A stretch of DNA of 5,284 nt. It comes from Actinomycetes bacterium (GTDB lineage Bacteria > Actinomycetota > Acidimicrobiia > Acidimicrobiales > Acidimicrobiaceae). The stretch is taken from the NCBI GenBank assembly GCA_021844725.1, contig JAKBSX010000272.1, positions 1 to 5,284 of the forward strand, given 5' to 3'. Both the position numbers and the translations under genes were made by a program. This document shows positions 5,258 through 5,284 of this stretch, piece by piece; positions within the stretch are counted from its first letter, which is position 1; each line of letters starts with the position of its first letter. The notes under the pieces were generated by a model. It was not told the DNA's origin. It made no database searches and saw nothing but the letters and a program-made list of their open reading frames with translations.

Positions 5258-5284
5258 AGTGTGAAACTAGTCCCTTCCAAGAGT
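5258..5284 (-). repeat. Inverted repeat arm B (27 nt, exact), at the window edge
   Basis: This is the reverse complement of 4865-4891 and ends at the last base of the window, so the match may continue beyond it. It places a TAG in the frame of the AbiEi-like gene and replaces the expected N-terminal coding sequence. A fold-back assembly or amplification chimera is the simplest explanation; a real inverted duplication is the alternative. Confidence 0.95.

Overview
This window looks like a fragment of an environmental, probably archaeal, genome. The domain call is tentative. It rests on tightly packed genes, AT-rich TATA-like stretches rather than clear sigma-70 promoters, no hairpin-plus-T-run terminators, and proteins of archaeal flavour (a CxxD...HxxxH finger-like protein, and a nucleotidyltransferase with an AbiEi-like partner). 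Base composition alone does not settle it.

Positions 1-2691 (+) hold a compact catabolic operon for the 4,5-(meta)-cleavage of gallate or protocatechuate. In order it contains the last 28 codons of an amidohydrolase-like protein, a GalB-type 4-oxalomesaconate hydratase (PIG-L/LmbE fold), a 4-carboxy-4-hydroxy-2-oxoadipate aldolase (RraA fold, GalC/LigK type), and the small (LigA) and large (LigB) subunits of a class III extradiol dioxygenase. LigAB would open the ring. For gallate the product is 4-oxalomesaconate directly. For protocatechuate a dehydrogenase and a pyrone-dicarboxylate hydrolase are also needed, and neither is complete here. GalB hydrates 4-oxalomesaconate and the aldolase splits the product into pyruvate and oxaloacetate. 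Spacing is very tight: a 4-nt overlap, then gaps of 4 and 24 nt.

Positions 2692-3137 hold no intact gene. They contain a clearly decayed glyoxalase-like (VOC superfamily) gene with two frameshifts, two nonsense codons and a missing C-terminus. Next, at 3138-3737 (+), is an unrecognised protein of about 197 residues. It has a C2H2-finger-like segment in which the second Cys is Asp, followed by a Met/Gly-rich tail. A convergent spacer of 312 nt (3738-4049) follows.

Positions 4050-5257 (-) hold an AbiE-like pair. An AbiEi-type winged-helix protein lies upstream and a nucleotidyltransferase lies downstream, joined by an ATGA overlap; this resembles type IV toxin-antitoxin modules. The last 27 nt of the window are an exact inverted copy of 27 nt from inside the AbiEi-like gene. 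The copy abuts, and probably corrupts, that gene's 5' end, and is most simply explained as an assembly or amplification chimera at a contig edge.
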